Assembly (NCBI GenBank): GCA_937915865.1 | Contig: CALGIG010000042.1 | Coordinates: forward strand, 1-45,813 | Length of the DNA stretch: 45,813 nucleotides | DNA from: an uncultured Prolixibacteraceae bacterium | GTDB lineage: Bacteria; Bacteroidota; Bacteroidia; Bacteroidales; Prolixibacteraceae | Reading direction: 5' to 3' | In this document: positions 43,998 through 45,813 of the stretch, piece after piece | Numbering within the stretch: position 1 is the first letter of the stretch | How the letters are laid out: each line of letters begins with the position of its first letter | The notes under the pieces: model-generated | Database searches by the model: none | Seen by the model: the letters and a program-made list of their open reading frames with translations, nothing else | Told to the model about the DNA's origin: nothing | Position numbers and translations under genes: made by a program

Positions 43998-44207
43998 TAA
44001 AAATAGGAAACAATATTCAATAATTAATTCATAGCCCAAAGAATAGAATCAATTATCTAAACCGCCATAACAACGAGTAGAAATTTATTCTGTCACATCA
44101 ATGTCACATTTCTAAATATGGACAGTAAGGATGGCTACATCGTCTTCTTTTGATGAAGCTTTGTTTTTTTAAGGGTTGGTAGCTTTAGTAATGTGCCTGC
44201 AATTGGG

Positions 44208-45107
44208 TCAGGGGTTAATCTTAACCTTAATTTCAGGCGCTTCAACCAAATGGAAAGTGGCTGATGCAAACTTAATCTCACCTTTAGTCGCTTCAATTGT
44301 GTTTAAAATCTTCGTAAATAATTCTGTTTTAGTTGTTCTTCTTCTTTTGTAATCTACAACATAGCGAAGTGTGTACTCTACCCAGTTGTCATTTGCAATT
44401 AATGATACCATTGGTTCAGTCTGTGCATTTTCTAGTCGATATTTATTTTGAAGAAAATCCCATTTCTCTTTTGATTTTTCAGATAAATCGCCAGTTGTTT
44501 CTTTTCCTATTTTTAGCAGAATTTGGTTGGTTTTTTCGTAGTTGCTACCGTATTGGATGGGAACTTTTATTTCATCCCAAAGAAAAGGAAAATCGCCAGA
44601 ATAATTGTAAACAGGTTCCTTAAAAACGAAACTATTTGCTACCAATACAATTCGACCATTATATAAATCGCCATCAACCCATTGCCCTGTCTCCATGATA
44701 GTTGTCCTCAAGACACCAATGTCCATGACATCGCCTTTTATTCCGCCTAACTGCACCCTATCGCCTGTTTTATAAAAACCACCAAACATTATTGCCAACC
44801 ACCCGGCAAAAGAGGCAATCACCTCCTGCAATGCAAAAGCAATTCCTGCGCCTGCAACGCCAAAAGCTACTGTTAAACCACCCAATTTATCGCTATAAAC
44901 AATTGAGATTAGTATGACAGTGAGAATGAATCCTATAAAACTGCTAAACTTCTTCGCTCTATAGCGATTATCATTGCCTCTAATCTTTGATAAAAAATTA
45001 CGTTGAATTGATTTTACTATGACCCATATTATTCCAATACCTACAAAAACGGTTACAATTTTCCCAACGGTTGGATTAAAAAGAAATTTTTGAATTAATT
45101 CTTCCAT
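44208..45107 (-). CDS. MscS-family mechanosensitive channel
   Basis: This 299-residue MscS homologue has two or three membrane helices (about 15-33, 49-66) and a pore helix around 75-100 (AGAGIAFALQEVIASFAGWLAIMFGG). The beta domain has YKTGDRVQLGGIKGDVMDIGVLRT and IVLVANSFVF. A C-terminal domain follows (about 185-299), with an additional FKEPVYNYSGDFPFLWDEIKV segment typical of a subgroup linked to metabolite efflux. It lies 20 bases after another MscS gene on the same strand, so the two channels are co-transcribed and may work together under different tension ranges. Confidence 0.9.
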   Translation of the reverse strand: MEELIQKFLFNPTVGKIVTVFVGIGIIWVIVKSIQRNFLSKIRGNDNRYRAKKFSSFIGFILTVILISIVYSDKLGGLTVAFGVAGAGIAFALQEVIASFAGWLAIMFGGFYKTGDRVQLGGIKGDVMDIGVLRTTIMETGQWVDGDLYNGRIVLVANSFVFKEPVYNYSGDFPFLWDEIKVPIQYGSNYEKTNQILLKIGKETTGDLSEKSKEKWDFLQNKYRLENAQTEPMVSLIANDNWVEYTLRYVVDYKRRRTTKTELFTKILNTIEATKGEIKFASATFHLVEAPEIKVKINP

Positions 45108-45127
45108 ACTATTTTTAAGTAGATGTG

Positions 45128-45813
45128 TTATTTGTTTGTTGTATGATCAAGCTTTACATTGAAACTTGGCGCTTTATAGTCCTTTTGCAAATAATCAGAT
45201 GGTATTGTTGTCATATTTCCGTCTCTTGCTGCACGATAATGTGGCGAAAGAATTTCAATACCCATTTCGTTACAAACATCTTGAATATTTTGGTGCAAAT
45301 TTGAATAAATTAAAGCTTGTTTTCCTGTTTCCCTTATATATGCGTTAATCTGGTATGAAACATAAAAATCGTCAAGGCTCGTTTGCAAAACAAAAGGTTT
45401 TGGCTCGTCAAGAATTAAATCAGTTCTCATTGCAGCATCAATTAAAGCCTGATGCATATTTTTCCAAGGTACATCATATCCAATAGTTACAGTGGTGTGA
45501 ATGATTAATCCTTTTTCCATTGCTTCGATACTGTAATTTGTGGTATTGCCGTTAAGTACTGACGAATTGGGAATGGTAATAACTTCGTTTTTAATAGTTC
45601 TTACTCTTGTAACCAAAAGCGTTTTTTCTACTACATCGCCAGTCACATCGCCAATTTTAATTCGGTCGCCAATCTTAAATGGTCGCATATAGGTTATAAC
45701 AATACCAGCCACCATGTTTGTAATGACCGATGATGAGCCAAACGAAAACAAAATCCCAATAAATACAGATACTCCCTTGAAAATATTTGAATCGGAACCG
45801 GGCAAATAGGGAA
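45128..45813 (-). CDS. MscS-family mechanosensitive channel, 5' end outside the window
   Basis: This is the C-terminal part of a larger MscS homologue. The frame stays open to the right edge, where PYLPGSDSNIFKGVSVFIGIL forms the start of the pore region. It then shows FGSSSVITNMVAGIVITYMRPFKIGDRIKIGD, ITIPNSSVLNGNTTNYS and a C-terminal alpha-beta domain. The PYLPG motif before the pore helix marks the subfamily of longer channels whose N-terminal part holds several more helices; that part is missing here. It is the first of two tandem MscS genes on the minus strand. Confidence 0.9.
   Translation of the reverse strand, partial: PYLPGSDSNIFKGVSVFIGILFSFGSSSVITNMVAGIVITYMRPFKIGDRIKIGDVTGDVVEKTLLVTRVRTIKNEVITIPNSSVLNGNTTNYSIEAMEKGLIIHTTVTIGYDVPWKNMHQALIDAAMRTDLILDEPKPFVLQTSLDDFYVSYQINAYIRETGKQALIYSNLHQNIQDVCNEMGIEILSPHYRAARDGNMTTIPSDYLQKDYKAPSFNVKLDHTTNK

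Overview
The window looks like Bacteroidota DNA, probably an environmental member of the Bacteroidales/Marinilabiliales. The lines of evidence are a SusC/SusD pair, an UpxY-type NusG paralogue, RteC and DUF1896/DUF3945/DUF4099 proteins, a DUF6520 peptide, an ISAon1-type protein, and promoter-like boxes that fit TAnnTTTG. No rRNA, tRNA, CRISPR array, replication origin or integrase was found.

Region 1 (1 to about 18.9 kb) is part of an integrative conjugative element. It holds the coupling protein MobC/TraG, then a cargo block, then the element's backbone (DUF4099/DUF3945 protein, DUF1896 protein, a 1743-residue methylase-helicase), and on the minus strand a HTH protein and RteC. The cargo block is a DUF1016 PD-(D/E)xK nuclease followed by an AT-rich two-gene cassette. 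That cassette encodes a prokaryotic Argonaute with an intact 5'-phosphate pocket but a dead PIWI active site, and a SIR2 NADase-type effector. It is the most notable system in the window. Further cargo follows RteC: a DUF4062 / AlbA_2-ATPase operon, an unidentified protein, a small XRE repressor with a palindrome upstream, and a compact predicted structured RNA.

Region 2 (about 19.2 to 29.8 kb) is richer in GC and looks like chromosome. SusC, SusD and an S9 peptidase form a plus-strand operon for uptake and cleavage of peptides. Facing it is a minus-strand cluster: UpxY antiterminator, Crp/Fnr regulator, MauE-type redox membrane protein, and a secreted four-cysteine DUF6520 peptide. Together they may be a peptide production, disulfide-formation or processing island.

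Region 3 (30 to 32 kb) has a TetR regulator and a KAS III-like condensing enzyme, with strong inverted repeats before each. Region 4 (32.3 to 38.9 kb, minus strand) resembles a membrane-stress cluster: GNAT-nitrilase fusion, MscS channel, a TM-helix protein, an amino acid permease with universal stress domains, a lipoprotein and a membrane-anchored sensor-like protein. Region 5 (39 to 45.8 kb) has an orphan ISAon1-type N-terminal protein and a GT4 glycosyltransferase fused to a toroid domain. The glycosyltransferase converges on, and overlaps, a GH130-receiver fusion. Two more MscS channels follow, the last cut by the window edge.
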